64,000 nt of DNA from a virus. Position 1 is the first letter of the stretch; each line of letters starts with the position of its first letter. The notes below the pieces were generated by a model. It did no database searches, was not told the origin of the DNA, and worked only from the letters and a program-made list of their open reading frames with translations. Position numbers and translations under genes: made by a program. Below, one piece after another: positions 27,701 through 36,274 of the stretch. Location: positions 54,947 to 118,946 of IMG/VR virus record IMGVR_UViG_3300023174_000080; one strand, 5' to 3'.

Positions 27701-28184
27701 TTACAAGTCTTTTATATCTATTATTACGCTGCTAGCGTTCCTAGCGGTGCGGATTCCTATTGCCTATGCTTTGCCACCACAAAATGGTGGCATTGTAGAG
27801 GATGAATATGAAGATGGTGATTTTTCTATTGTCAAAACTGGTGAAGAAGTGCCTTATGATGGTTTTTTGTTTGATGCTGAAGGTTTGGCTAAAGTAATTG
27901 CTAATAAAAACTTTCAGTTAGATAAATTAAAAATAGAAAAAGATAATGAAATAGCAAAACTTAATATAGAAATAAAATATCTTAAAGAACAACATATATT
28001 AGAAATTAAAACTAAAGATGAACTGAATGATAATATAATTTCTATTAAAGATAAAAGAATAGAACAATTAGAAGATAGTAAAAAATGGGAAGATGTTAAA
28101 TTATTTAGTTCAATGTTATTAGGAATGGCTTTATCAGTAGTTATATTTTATGCAGCGGTGAAAATACAAAATGTCAATCAATAA
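27693..28184 (+). CDS. Secreted coiled-coil protein with C-terminal membrane anchor
   Basis: A 163-residue protein with a signal-peptide-like N-terminus (SFISIITLLAFLAVRIPIAYA, likely cleaved near residue 26), an acidic segment containing GEEVPYDGFLFDAEGLAK, a coiled coil (~residues 65-130) and a C-terminal membrane helix (SSMLLGMALSVVIFYAAV). The GxxxPYDGxLxDxxGLAK motif with coil and anchor is one I recall in proteins near phage lysis genes. Together with the two upstream genes it may form a spanin-like lysis set, though no endolysin is seen in the window. It overlaps both neighbours by 8 and 14 bases. Confidence 0.55.
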   Translation: MNNYKSFISIITLLAFLAVRIPIAYALPPQNGGIVEDEYEDGDFSIVKTGEEVPYDGFLFDAEGLAKVIANKNFQLDKLKIEKDNEIAKLNIEIKYLKEQHILEIKTKDELNDNIISIKDKRIEQLEDSKKWEDVKLFSSMLLGMALSVVIFYAAVKIQNVNQ

Positions 28185-28563
28185 AAAAGATCCTAATTAT
28201 ATTGTCGCTTTAGAAAAAGCAGTTAAAGAAAAATACGGTGAATTAGCAACCATGCATCCAAAATACTTCTGGAATCAAGAAAAAGAACGAGAATATATAT
28301 CTGACAGCAAAGAAGTAACAAAAAAGCTGCTAAACAATGAACAATCCAGAGAAAAAGTAGACTTAGGCGGGATTTTAATACCTAAGAAACTAATTAATAA
28401 AAATGAACATAAGACATGTTCTGCGTGTAAAGAGTATAGTTTTGATAAAAAAGATGATGTTTATTTAAACAAATATATTGCTTGTTATAAATGTTATGTA
28501 AAATTTATAGAAGGTAGAGAAGAAAGATGGTTGTCAGGTTGGAAACCAAACGGAGACAAATAA
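28171..28563 (+). CDS. Zinc-ribbon protein upstream of the terminase genes
   Basis: A 130-residue protein. The C-terminal half has two CxxC pairs (TCSACKEYSF and ACYKCYVKF) about 22 residues apart, a typical zinc ribbon. The N-terminal half is charged and helical, and a WNQEKEREY segment precedes it. It stands two genes upstream of the large terminase, overlaps the previous gene by 14 bases and abuts the next. A role in packaging (for instance DNA recognition) is possible but not shown. Confidence 0.6.
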   Translation: MSINKKDPNYIVALEKAVKEKYGELATMHPKYFWNQEKEREYISDSKEVTKKLLNNEQSREKVDLGGILIPKKLINKNEHKTCSACKEYSFDKKDDVYLNKYIACYKCYVKFIEGREERWLSGWKPNGDK

Positions 28564-29073
28564 ATGGCTAGTATTTTAGAAGTTATAAACGGTATCTCAG
28601 AAGTTTTAAAAGCCAAACACCATGGCGGTTCTGAAATTGGCTTAAAACGTGAAACTGAGGATTTAGTACAAGGTGTCTCCATATACGATCCAAGAGTTAT
28701 GGATGGTTTTGGTATCCAGTATCAAGGCAACAACATTATTGTTAAGTATCATAGTGAAATGCCATTAAAAAGCGTACATGATAAAAACTTTGAAACTGAC
28801 ATTCGCAGAACAGTAAAAGATATTACTAATTTTATTAAATCAGAATATAAAAAAGTTAATAAAAGTAGCCTAGACTTAACTGAAAAAGGTGATATTAATA
28901 TTCTTGTTCAAACTGCAAATCGTAGAACCGCTTATGTAAATGCTTCTCAGGTTTATGAAATTGGTAACGTAGAGGGTTTTTCAAAAGAAGAAAAACCAAT
29001 GCAGCAAACTTATGCAGATATAGCAAAGCGCTGGTTGATGAACGTCAAGCAACCAAAGACTTATATTAAATAG
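28564..29073 (+). CDS. Conserved-position protein before the large terminase
   Basis: A 169-residue protein starting directly after the previous stop, with GGAGACAAATA before the ATG. It looks like a mixed alpha/beta domain (GIQYQGNNIIVKYHSE strands, then a helical stretch with TDIRRTVKDITNFIK). The place just upstream of the terminase large subunit is where T4-like phages keep the small terminase, but I see neither the coiled-coil pattern nor a helix-turn-helix of that family. Function unresolved. Confidence 0.6.
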   Translation: MASILEVINGISEVLKAKHHGGSEIGLKRETEDLVQGVSIYDPRVMDGFGIQYQGNNIIVKYHSEMPLKSVHDKNFETDIRRTVKDITNFIKSEYKKVNKSSLDLTEKGDINILVQTANRRTAYVNASQVYEIGNVEGFSKEEKPMQQTYADIAKRWLMNVKQPKTYIK

Positions 29074-29088
29074 GTAAAAGGTAATGGC

Positions 29089-30669
29089 ATGGCGTATAAG
29101 TTATCTAAAGAAGAGATGACTAAAGAAATCTTGAAGTGTGGCAGAGAGCCTGCCTACTTTCTAGATAATTATGCCAAAATAGTACATCAAGAACGCGGTC
29201 TAATACCATTTAAGACATTTAAATTCCAGAAAAATCTATTAAACGATTTCCATGATCATAGATTTAATATTATATTGAAATCTCGTCAAATGGGTATTTC
29301 AACTATTGTATCTGGATATATCGCTTGGATGATGCTTTTCCACAAAGAAAAGAACGTTCTTGTAATGGCAACAAAATTAAATACCGCAATTGAAATAGTG
29401 GAAAAAGTTAAAGATATTATTGATTCAGTACCTTCGTGGCTAAAATTAGCACAAATTAGCGTCAACAATAAAACAAAACTTGAATTAGATAACGGTTCTA
29501 AAATTCAAGGTGTTCCTACTTCTAAAGATGCTGGTCGATCACAAGCTCTTTCCCTTCTTGTACTTGATGAAGCGGCGCACGTAGAAGAAATGGATGAATT
29601 ATGGACAGGCTTGTTACCAACACTTTCTACTGGTGGTCGTTGTATAGCTCTTTCGACTCCTAACGGCGTTGGTAATTGGTTTCATAAAACCTATGTAGAT
29701 TCCGAGAGTGCATCTAACAATTTCAAACCAACTAAATTACCTTGGACATTACATCCTGAATATACACAGGAATGGTTTGATAATATGACTCGTAACATGA
29801 GCAAACGACAAATCGCTCAAGAGTTTGAATGTAATTTCAATGCGTCTGGTGAAACGGTAGTTGTCGCAGAAGACATAGCCAGAATGAAAAAAACTATTCA
29901 AGAACCTAAAAGAAAAACTTGGATAGACAGAAATTATTATATCTGGAAAGAGTTTGATAATGGTGGTTCTTATTTATTAACTGCTGACGTTGCTCGCGGC
30001 GACGGAAGAGATTATTCCGTATTTCATGTTCTTGATGTAAAAAACATGGAACAGGTGGCAGAATATCAAGGAAAAATAGATCTTGATAGTTTTGCAAGAT
30101 TACTTTTTGATGTTGGAAGAGAATATGGAAATTGTATGATAGTAGTAGAAAATAATAATATTGGTTATTCTGTATTAACTAAATTAGTTGATATGCAATA
30201 TCCAAATATATTTTATTCTACTAAAGGATCTCATGAATTTGTAGACGGACTAAATTATAATCAATATTCTAGTAATACAGTACCGGGGTTCTCTACTTCG
30301 ATGAAAACAAGACCACTTATTGTTGCTAAATTAGATGAATATATAAGAAATAAAACTCTTATTATAAATTCAAAACGTACAATAAATGAATTAGATACTT
30401 TTGTGTGGATTAATGGCCGTCCAGAAGCTCAAAAAGGTTATAACGATGATTTAGTTATGTCTTTGGCTATTGGATGTTGGGTTAGAGATACAGCTGTTAT
30501 TAACAACGAAAGAAATTTAGAGTATTCTAAAGCGTTCTTAAATTCTATAGGTAAAACAAATACCATTCTACACACACAAATAAAAGATTTCAGAGAGCAA
30601 GATAAATATAGACAGCAAGAACAAGCTAAGAAAATGTATCAAGATTATATTTGGGTCATTAAAGGTTAA
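29089..30669 (+). CDS. Terminase large subunit (T4 gp17-like)
   Basis: A 526-residue packaging motor ATPase/nuclease. The ATPase domain has a Walker A-type loop SRQMGIST (near residue 65), a Walker B LLVLDEAAH (D160, E161) and a following LSTPNGVGNWF coupling segment. The nuclease domain has acidic residues in TADVARGDGRDYSV (D300 and following), VVENNNIGYSVL and YNDDLVMSLAI near 450. It cuts concatemeric DNA and pumps it through the portal, whose gene follows 5 bases downstream. Length is somewhat below T4 gp17 (610). Start at ATG 29089 follows AAAAGGTAATGGC. Confidence 0.95.
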   Translation: MAYKLSKEEMTKEILKCGREPAYFLDNYAKIVHQERGLIPFKTFKFQKNLLNDFHDHRFNIILKSRQMGISTIVSGYIAWMMLFHKEKNVLVMATKLNTAIEIVEKVKDIIDSVPSWLKLAQISVNNKTKLELDNGSKIQGVPTSKDAGRSQALSLLVLDEAAHVEEMDELWTGLLPTLSTGGRCIALSTPNGVGNWFHKTYVDSESASNNFKPTKLPWTLHPEYTQEWFDNMTRNMSKRQIAQEFECNFNASGETVVVAEDIARMKKTIQEPKRKTWIDRNYYIWKEFDNGGSYLLTADVARGDGRDYSVFHVLDVKNMEQVAEYQGKIDLDSFARLLFDVGREYGNCMIVVENNNIGYSVLTKLVDMQYPNIFYSTKGSHEFVDGLNYNQYSSNTVPGFSTSMKTRPLIVAKLDEYIRNKTLIINSKRTINELDTFVWINGRPEAQKGYNDDLVMSLAIGCWVRDTAVINNERNLEYSKAFLNSIGKTNTILHTQIKDFREQDKYRQQEQAKKMYQDYIWVIKG

Positions 30670-30674
30670 TAAAC

Positions 30675-32705
30675 ATGTCAGAAAATAATAAAGTTAGAGA
30701 TGCAAATGCAGCAAATTCTAAAGAAGAAAAAAAAGAAAATGAAAAAAATCCTAGAAATAGCTTATCGCCACTTTATATTGGCTTAACTAGATTATTTTCT
30801 GGCCCTTTAGCTACATTCCGTTCCCAATCCCCTATTAGACAAAAACGTAGGGACTTAGATAGATATAAATTTACAAGTACAAGCGGTCAAAGTTTTAAAA
30901 AGAAAAGCTATAATCCTTTTGAAGCCATTCAAAGTAACATAATGGCTAATCAAACACGGGCAGAACGTTATAGTGATTTTGATCAAATGGAATTCATGCC
31001 AGAACTTGCTTCAGCATTAGATATTTATGCTGATGAAATGACTACTAGTAATGCTTTTCGTGATGTTGTAATTGTAGATTGTAGAAATGAAGAAATAAAA
31101 AACATATTACATAATTTATATTTTAAAGTATTAAATCTTGAATCTAATTTATTTTCTTGGTGTAGAACAATGTGTAAGTTTGGTGATTTCTTTTTATATC
31201 TAGATATCGATGAAAAACTTGGTGTAAAAAATGTATTAGGGTTGCCATCGCCAGAATTAGAAAGACTAGAAGGAGAAGATGAATCAAATCCAAACTATGT
31301 TCAGTTTCAATGGAATAGTGCCGGTATGACATTTGAAAGCTGGCAAATAGCTCATTTTCGTATTCTTGGACAAGATAAATATTCTCCATATGGAACTTCC
31401 ATTTTAGAACCTGCTCGTCGTATATGGCGTCAATTACAACTAATGGAAGACGCCATGATGGCATATCGTATCGTAAGAGCGCCAGAACGCCGAGTGTTTT
31501 ATATTGATGTAGGTAACGTAGCCCCGCAAGAAGTAGAACAATATATTCAGAAGATCATTACTGGATTGAAAAGAAATCAGATCGTCGATCCAAGTACTGG
31601 TCGTGTAGATTTACGCTATAATCCAATGAGCGTAGATGAAGACTTTTATATTCCTGTTCGTGGTTCAACTAGTGCAACAAAAATTGAAAATTTACCGGGT
31701 GGACAGTTCCAAGGTGATATCGATGACGTACAATATTTACGTGATAAATTGTTTTCAGCAATAAAAATTCCACAATCTTATTTAACGAGTGCAAAAGATA
31801 AAGCAGCAGATGACAAAAGCACATTAGCGCAAAAAGATATACGTTTTGCGCGCACAATTCAACGTCTACAGAGAGTAATAATTTCAGAATTAGTTAAAAT
31901 TGGCATTATTCATTTGTACACAATAGGTTATCGTAATGAAGACTTGTTAAGTTTTAATTTGAGACTTAATAATCCATCAAAAATTAGTGAATTGCAAGAA
32001 TTAGAACATTTCTCTAAACAAGTGGCTGTTGCAAAAGATGCTAAAGAGCTTGGCTTTAGCTCAAGATGGATATACGAAAAGTTATTCCGTCTACAAGATT
32101 CAGAAATCTCAAGAATACAAAGAGATTTATATTTTGATAAATCTTTACAAGTATCTCTTGAAGCGGTTGGTTCTGGTGATGCAGCAGATTCTTCTAGCGG
32201 CGCTGGTGGAAGCGCTATCCCAGATACTTCTGGTGCAGACACTGGCGGCGCTGGAGAAACAGCTGGAGGCACAGAAACTCCTCCTGCTGGCGCTGAAGCC
32301 TCCGCTACTGGTGGTGAAGAAGAAGGAAATCTATTAGCCGCTCCAGCTAGAAGAGCAGATGGTTCTCTTGAGGCGGCATATACTAAAAAAGGCTGGAAAG
32401 GAAAGACCTATATACCAGTTGTAAATGATCAAAGAAAAGAAGTAGGTATGAAAAAAAGCTTAAACAGAATAGTAAAACCAGAACCCACCTCTGGAGAGAC
32501 TACAAGAAGCATCTTCCCAGATTTAAATGGCATGAAGAGTATTTCTAAAGGTTTATATGAGTCTGAAGAAACAGAATTACATCAAAAAGATGAAAAATTT
32601 CTTTTAGAAATCGAAAATAAGTTACAATCATTATCTAAAAAACTATTTAATAAAGAAAAAGACCTAATAACTGAAGAAAAACAAGATATTGAGGATTTAA
32701 AATAA
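30675..32705 (+). CDS. Portal protein (T4 gp20-like)
   Basis: A 676-residue portal vertex subunit; twelve copies should form the DNA channel at the head vertex. Typical gp20 segments are visible: a Lys/Arg-rich early part (QKRRDLDRYKF), PELASALDIYADEMTT, PSPELERLEGE, LQLMEDAMMAYRIVRAPERR, IPVRGSTSATKIENLPGG, and IPQSYLTS followed by FARTIQRLQRVI in the wing/stem. After residue ~500 the sequence is Gly/Ala/Ser-rich low complexity, then a Lys-rich helical tail ending in acidic residues; this extension is long compared with T4 (524 residues). Confidence 0.95.
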   Translation: MSENNKVRDANAANSKEEKKENEKNPRNSLSPLYIGLTRLFSGPLATFRSQSPIRQKRRDLDRYKFTSTSGQSFKKKSYNPFEAIQSNIMANQTRAERYSDFDQMEFMPELASALDIYADEMTTSNAFRDVVIVDCRNEEIKNILHNLYFKVLNLESNLFSWCRTMCKFGDFFLYLDIDEKLGVKNVLGLPSPELERLEGEDESNPNYVQFQWNSAGMTFESWQIAHFRILGQDKYSPYGTSILEPARRIWRQLQLMEDAMMAYRIVRAPERRVFYIDVGNVAPQEVEQYIQKIITGLKRNQIVDPSTGRVDLRYNPMSVDEDFYIPVRGSTSATKIENLPGGQFQGDIDDVQYLRDKLFSAIKIPQSYLTSAKDKAADDKSTLAQKDIRFARTIQRLQRVIISELVKIGIIHLYTIGYRNEDLLSFNLRLNNPSKISELQELEHFSKQVAVAKDAKELGFSSRWIYEKLFRLQDSEISRIQRDLYFDKSLQVSLEAVGSGDAADSSSGAGGSAIPDTSGADTGGAGETAGGTETPPAGAEASATGGEEEGNLLAAPARRADGSLEAAYTKKGWKGKTYIPVVNDQRKEVGMKKSLNRIVKPEPTSGETTRSIFPDLNGMKSISKGLYESEETELHQKDEKFLLEIENKLQSLSKKLFNKEKDLITEEKQDIEDLK

Positions 32706-32709
32706 TCAA

Positions 32710-33528
32710 ATGTTAACTTTTAAACACAATAAAAAAAGAAATACTGCTTTTCTATATGAAACATTGATGCGCGAAGGCACAAAAGCATCCTTAGAAAAGG
32801 ATTTCGATAGATTGAAGATTGTAAAAGACATAATTGTTGAATATTTTCACCCATCCAGTATATTAGGATATGAATTATCTTTATATAAGTCTCTTTTAAC
32901 TCCAGAAGTTGAACCAAGTATGGCAGACAAATATTTAACTGAAGTAAAAAATAGACACTATCAGTTAAATAAAGAATTTTTATTCAATGAACAGACAAAA
33001 TTAATTAATAAAATTAATAAAGCTTTAGGGGCTTCCGTTTATAGTAACTTTGTTCCATATTATAAAGATTTAGCCACTATTTCACAAATATTTAACGATA
33101 GTACTCCTGTAAAAGAAAAAATATTACTTGAACAAGCAATTGTTAGTCAATTTGTAACTAATAATACAGAAAGTAATACTTTAAAACATATTGATAATAT
33201 CGTTTATACAACTTTCGTTAAAAAATTTAATGAAAAATATTCTTCATTATTAAATGAACAAAAAGAATTGCTAACTAAATATGTAAGTTCTTTTGCTGAT
33301 GAAGGTTTAGAATTAAAAGTTTATTTAAATGAAGAAATAACAAGATTAAATACTAAAATTAATTCTGCTTTGCAATTAGAAGAAATTAAAAACGATGTAA
33401 GAATGTTTGAAAAAACAAATAAACTACTTAACGTATTAAATGAATTTAAAAAAACAAAAGAATTATCAGCACCAATGTTAGAAAATCTTTTAAAAATTCA
33501 ACAATTCGTTAAAGAGGTAGAATCATAA
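32710..33528 (+). CDS. Helical head-module protein, unknown function
   Basis: A 272-residue, largely helical protein beginning 4 bases after the portal stop. The start (LTFKHNKKRNTAFLYETLMRE) and the alternating hydrophobic heptads suggest a helical bundle; Lys/Glu/Leu/Asn dominate. The position between portal and prohead protease is where T4 has small prohead-core genes (67, 68), so a core or assembly role is a fair inference, although no sequence match is recognised. Confidence 0.65.
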   Translation: MLTFKHNKKRNTAFLYETLMREGTKASLEKDFDRLKIVKDIIVEYFHPSSILGYELSLYKSLLTPEVEPSMADKYLTEVKNRHYQLNKEFLFNEQTKLINKINKALGASVYSNFVPYYKDLATISQIFNDSTPVKEKILLEQAIVSQFVTNNTESNTLKHIDNIVYTTFVKKFNEKYSSLLNEQKELLTKYVSSFADEGLELKVYLNEEITRLNTKINSALQLEEIKNDVRMFEKTNKLLNVLNEFKKTKELSAPMLENLLKIQQFVKEVES

Positions 33529-33529
33529 A

Positions 33530-34051
33530 ATGATTACTTTAACAATAAAAACTACTGAAGGATTGGAAAAGAAAGTTAATATCCGTAAAACACTTTCCGG
33601 CGATTTTTTAATGCGCGAACACCCAGAAATAGATATTATTGTTATGCCAGAAAAAGCTAAAGTTTTAGTTTTAGCAAAAGATGAACAAACAGAAAACGTT
33701 TATAAACTTCAAGAACGTTTATTTAAATACATGGTTCAAAGAGGAGTTGTGTTACCGGAGAGTGTTAATTCCGGTAATGTATATGGCTCATTAGAAGGTA
33801 AATTCACTGCTCAACCTCCCGGTGGCGAGAATGCTTCGCAAGTGGTTATATATAATTTAGCTAATTTTATTGAAGAAGAAATGCCAAAATACAAATCTGA
33901 AAAGAACTTTGAAGACAAAATGGAAAAGAACTTACTCAAACCAGACGTGGAAGATTCTACAGAAATTGGAGAAGTTCCTCAAGAACCATTCAAAGGATCT
34001 ATTCCAAAGTATGGTTTCCCAACTCGCGGCATTTATCGCTACAATTATTAG
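33530..34051 (+). CDS. Head-module protein, unknown function
   Basis: A 173-residue protein starting one base after the previous stop. The N-terminal ~80 residues form a beta-rich domain (MITLTIKTTEGLEKKVNIRK through IIVMPEKAKVLVLAKDEQ). Residues 80-115 include a VYGSLEGKFTAQPPGG loop. The C-terminal part is acidic and then Pro/Gly/Tyr-rich (KYGFPTRGIYRYNY). No family recognised; co-translation with portal and core genes implies a role in head assembly. Confidence 0.62.
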   Translation: MITLTIKTTEGLEKKVNIRKTLSGDFLMREHPEIDIIVMPEKAKVLVLAKDEQTENVYKLQERLFKYMVQRGVVLPESVNSGNVYGSLEGKFTAQPPGGENASQVVIYNLANFIEEEMPKYKSEKNFEDKMEKNLLKPDVEDSTEIGEVPQEPFKGSIPKYGFPTRGIYRYNY

Positions 34052-34062
34052 GATTATATCAA

Positions 34063-35853
34063 ATGTTATTTACAGAATCGGAAATTAAAAAAATGATTCA
34101 AGAAGAAATTTTAAAAGAAAATATATTAAAAAATGTTTTCAACAAGCTTTTTAATAGACCTGAAAAAATTTCCGCAAAAGATATAATTGTCAAAGATGAT
34201 TCTGGATATATTGATCCAGATGTCACTTCCGAAACAAGAAAAGCTTTTGAAACAATAAATTTATTAGTTTCTCAAGGAATGCCTAGAGAAGAAGCTTTTC
34301 GACAAATAATTTCTAAAGAATTAAAAGACATTAAAAAACTAGCTGGTTTAGAAATATCTCCAATAGATGCAGAAAAAACATCTAAACAAATACGAGATTA
34401 TCAAGCCACTGGGAGGAAAAGTGAAATTTCAAAAGCTCGTAGAAATGCTAGAAACGAAAAAGATAAAAAAAGAAAAGCTAACTTTTTAGCTTCTAAAATA
34501 GCACAAAGAGCAATGGAAGAAATTCCAACGGAAATAACACCAAAAGATTTTATTAAGGAAACCTTCAAGATGAAACTTACAAATGATATTTTAAGAGAAA
34601 TTATATTAGAAGAAATAAATAAACAAAAAAAATTAGATGAAGGAGCCTTAGATGCTATAAAAGGATTTGCCGGTCATTATGCTAGTAAAGCTTCTAAAGT
34701 AGTATCTGGTGGTGTTAACGCCGCTAAATTATCTAGTATTAAAGGTGATGTATCAAAAAAACTTCAATCTTTTGAACCACAATTAACTTCAATAGCAAAT
34801 ACAATTAGAGATTTTAATAAGAGAGCGCAAGAAAATGGCTTCAGCTTATCTCCAGAATTAAATAATGTTCGTAAATTTGCTTTAACTGCTAATCAAGCAA
34901 TTAATAACGTTTCTGAATCTCCAGATGGTGGAATTATAGCTAGCAAACAATCTTCTCAGCAAAGCGCCGAGCAACCAAATCAAGATGTTAAAAAAGAGGA
35001 AGAACCAAATAAAGGTGATAAAGCAAGCGAATCAGAACCCGGTGGAACAACTGCCGTTGGTGGAGAAACACCCGTTGGCGGAACACCATCAGGCCCAGTA
35101 AAGGCTCCTGAATCTGTGGCATCAATAAATCCCAGCGCTGATAAAGGTAAAGAAGAAAAAACTGCTCCACAACAAGCTACCAGAAAATCATTTGGTCAAG
35201 AAATTAGCGGAGAAGGACCAAAGCCTGCTTCTGCTGCTGGAGAAACTCCTGCCTCTGCACAGCCTGCTGCCTCTACTGCTCCTGCCGCTGCACAGCCTGC
35301 TGCCTCTGCTGCTGGAGAAACTACTGCCGCTGCACAGCCTGCTGCCGCTGAAGCACCAAAACCTCCAAACATGTCAGCAGCACAGCTAATAGATAGTTCA
35401 TTTAATAGTAATGATCCTGATCTAAAAGTGAAAGGATTAAGTAAGCCATTAGCTTTAAAAATTATTAATGTATTAAATAATTCAATGGAAGCAAACATAC
35501 AAGAAGTAAAAGGTAAGTCAACACCGCAGCAATTAATTCAAACAGTTGCTGACCAAAGTAATTCTAAACCTTATCAAGTAAGAAGATTGTTAATGTTTTT
35601 AGCCAAACATGGAAAATTATCTTCTGATCAAGCAAAAAGATTTGGTATAGAATTACCCTCTACAGCCGCTCAACAAACCCCCGATTCAGGACAGGGAAAA
35701 TTATCTGTTGGTGCAGAATATGCAGATCCTAAAAAGCATAAAATGTATGAAGAAGAAAGCTTAAATGAAAATTTAATTTCACGTAATAAGTCTTCTAAAT
35801 TATCTGATGAACAAGCAAGAAGAATGAAGGTATTAGCAGGTATTATAAAATAA
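34063..35853 (+). CDS. Prohead-core-like protein with repeated targeting helices and Ala/Pro tail
   Basis: A 596-residue protein. Two copies of a short helix are seen: residues 5-18 (ESEIKKMIQEEILK) and ~172-190 (DILREIILEEINKQ), the pattern also found at the starts of the 23090 and 37363 products. Residues ~310-440 are low complexity, with Ala/Pro/Thr repeats (positions 35220-35352). The C-terminus ends LSDEQARRMKVLAGIIK, matching the scaffold's end (MQAHRMKLLAGI). It likely packs inside the prohead, where the IxE/LxE sites would suit cleavage by a gp21-type protease; this is inference. Confidence 0.62.
   Translation: MLFTESEIKKMIQEEILKENILKNVFNKLFNRPEKISAKDIIVKDDSGYIDPDVTSETRKAFETINLLVSQGMPREEAFRQIISKELKDIKKLAGLEISPIDAEKTSKQIRDYQATGRKSEISKARRNARNEKDKKRKANFLASKIAQRAMEEIPTEITPKDFIKETFKMKLTNDILREIILEEINKQKKLDEGALDAIKGFAGHYASKASKVVSGGVNAAKLSSIKGDVSKKLQSFEPQLTSIANTIRDFNKRAQENGFSLSPELNNVRKFALTANQAINNVSESPDGGIIASKQSSQQSAEQPNQDVKKEEEPNKGDKASESEPGGTTAVGGETPVGGTPSGPVKAPESVASINPSADKGKEEKTAPQQATRKSFGQEISGEGPKPASAAGETPASAQPAASTAPAAAQPAASAAGETTAAAQPAAAEAPKPPNMSAAQLIDSSFNSNDPDLKVKGLSKPLALKIINVLNNSMEANIQEVKGKSTPQQLIQTVADQSNSKPYQVRRLLMFLAKHGKLSSDQAKRFGIELPSTAAQQTPDSGQGKLSVGAEYADPKKHKMYEEESLNENLISRNKSSKLSDEQARRMKVLAGIIK
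35220..35352 (+). repeat. Imperfect tandem repeat coding Ala/Pro-rich sequence
   Basis: Repeated units of GCACAGCCTGCTGCC and GCTGCTGGAGAAACT alternate through this stretch of the 34063 gene and encode AQPAAS/AAGET-type sequence. It likely grew by slippage or unequal recombination, and its length should vary between related phages. Confidence 0.75.
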
Positions 35854-35854
35854 T

Positions 35855-36121
35855 ATGGATTTGTTAGCTTTTATACTAGCTTGTTATGGAATGACAATGA
35901 TTTTGGTCTATGGCAAAATTTTTGATACTGTTAGACCAAAGTATCATTTTTTTAAATGCCCAATGTGTATGGGATGGTGGGTTGGATTATTTAATTGGTT
36001 TATCATGCCAATCACTTTTAATTGGTTTGCAGCAGCCTGTATAAGTTCAGGAACTTCATATTTTATAAGTCGTCTTGTTGATGACGATGGAATATTAATA
36101 AAAATGAAGAAAAGCCAATAA
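35855..36121 (+). CDS. Small membrane protein with CPMCMGWWVG motif
   Basis: An 88-residue protein with two or three hydrophobic segments (LLAFILACYGMTMILVYG and FNWFIMPITFNWFAAACIS). A CPMCMGWWVG motif lies in the first loop, reminiscent of the DUF1360-type membrane family with its CPxCxGxW signature. It starts one base after the previous stop. Its place in the head module is unusual for an inner-membrane protein; function unknown. Confidence 0.65.
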   Translation: MDLLAFILACYGMTMILVYGKIFDTVRPKYHFFKCPMCMGWWVGLFNWFIMPITFNWFAAACISSGTSYFISRLVDDDGILIKMKKSQ

Positions 36122-36123
36122 AT

Positions 36124-36134
36124 AGACTATTTAT
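36124..36134 (+). promoter_or_regulatory. Candidate late promoter element (GACTATTTATA)
   Basis: The element overlaps the end of the membrane protein gene region and stands 21 bases before the ATG of a 23-codon gene, with TTGGAGG between them. Confidence 0.5.
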
Positions 36135-36155
36135 AAATGATTGGAGGTGTATAAT

Positions 36156-36227
36156 ATGCAAGAACAAATCACCTATACTAGACGCTATCTTCTCCAACCT
36201 GTTCGTAGATGTTGCAGTGGTAGCTGA
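36156..36227 (+). CDS. 23-residue Cys-containing peptide with its own promoter motif and terminator
   Basis: A short gene of 23 codons ending in TGA. It begins MQEQITYTRRYLL and ends VRRCCSGS, so it is basic with a Cys pair. The ribosome site is the strongest in the vicinity (TTGGAGG, 6 bases before ATG 36156). It is preceded by an ACTATTTAT element and followed within 5 bases by a hairpin terminator, so the unit is monocistronic and seems designed to express this peptide. It lies just before the prohead protease gene. No homologue recognised. Confidence 0.55.
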   Translation: MQEQITYTRRYLLQPVRRCCSGS

Positions 36228-36231
36228 ATTT

Positions 36232-36257
36232 AGCCCCGATGAAATATTCGGGGCTTT
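36232..36257 (+). terminator. Hairpin terminator after the 23-codon gene
   Basis: AGCCCCGA (36232-36239) pairs with TCGGGGCT (36248-36255), an 8-bp GC-rich stem with an 8-base loop. The T-tract is short (TTTAACCTT), so termination may be partial. Confidence 0.7.
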
Positions 36258-36274
36258 AACCTTAAAAAACTATT

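Noticed and set aside
28564-29073. Small terminase subunit assignment for the gene before the large terminase
   Set aside because: Position fits, but no helix-turn-helix or coiled-coil ring pattern is visible, so it is left as unknown.
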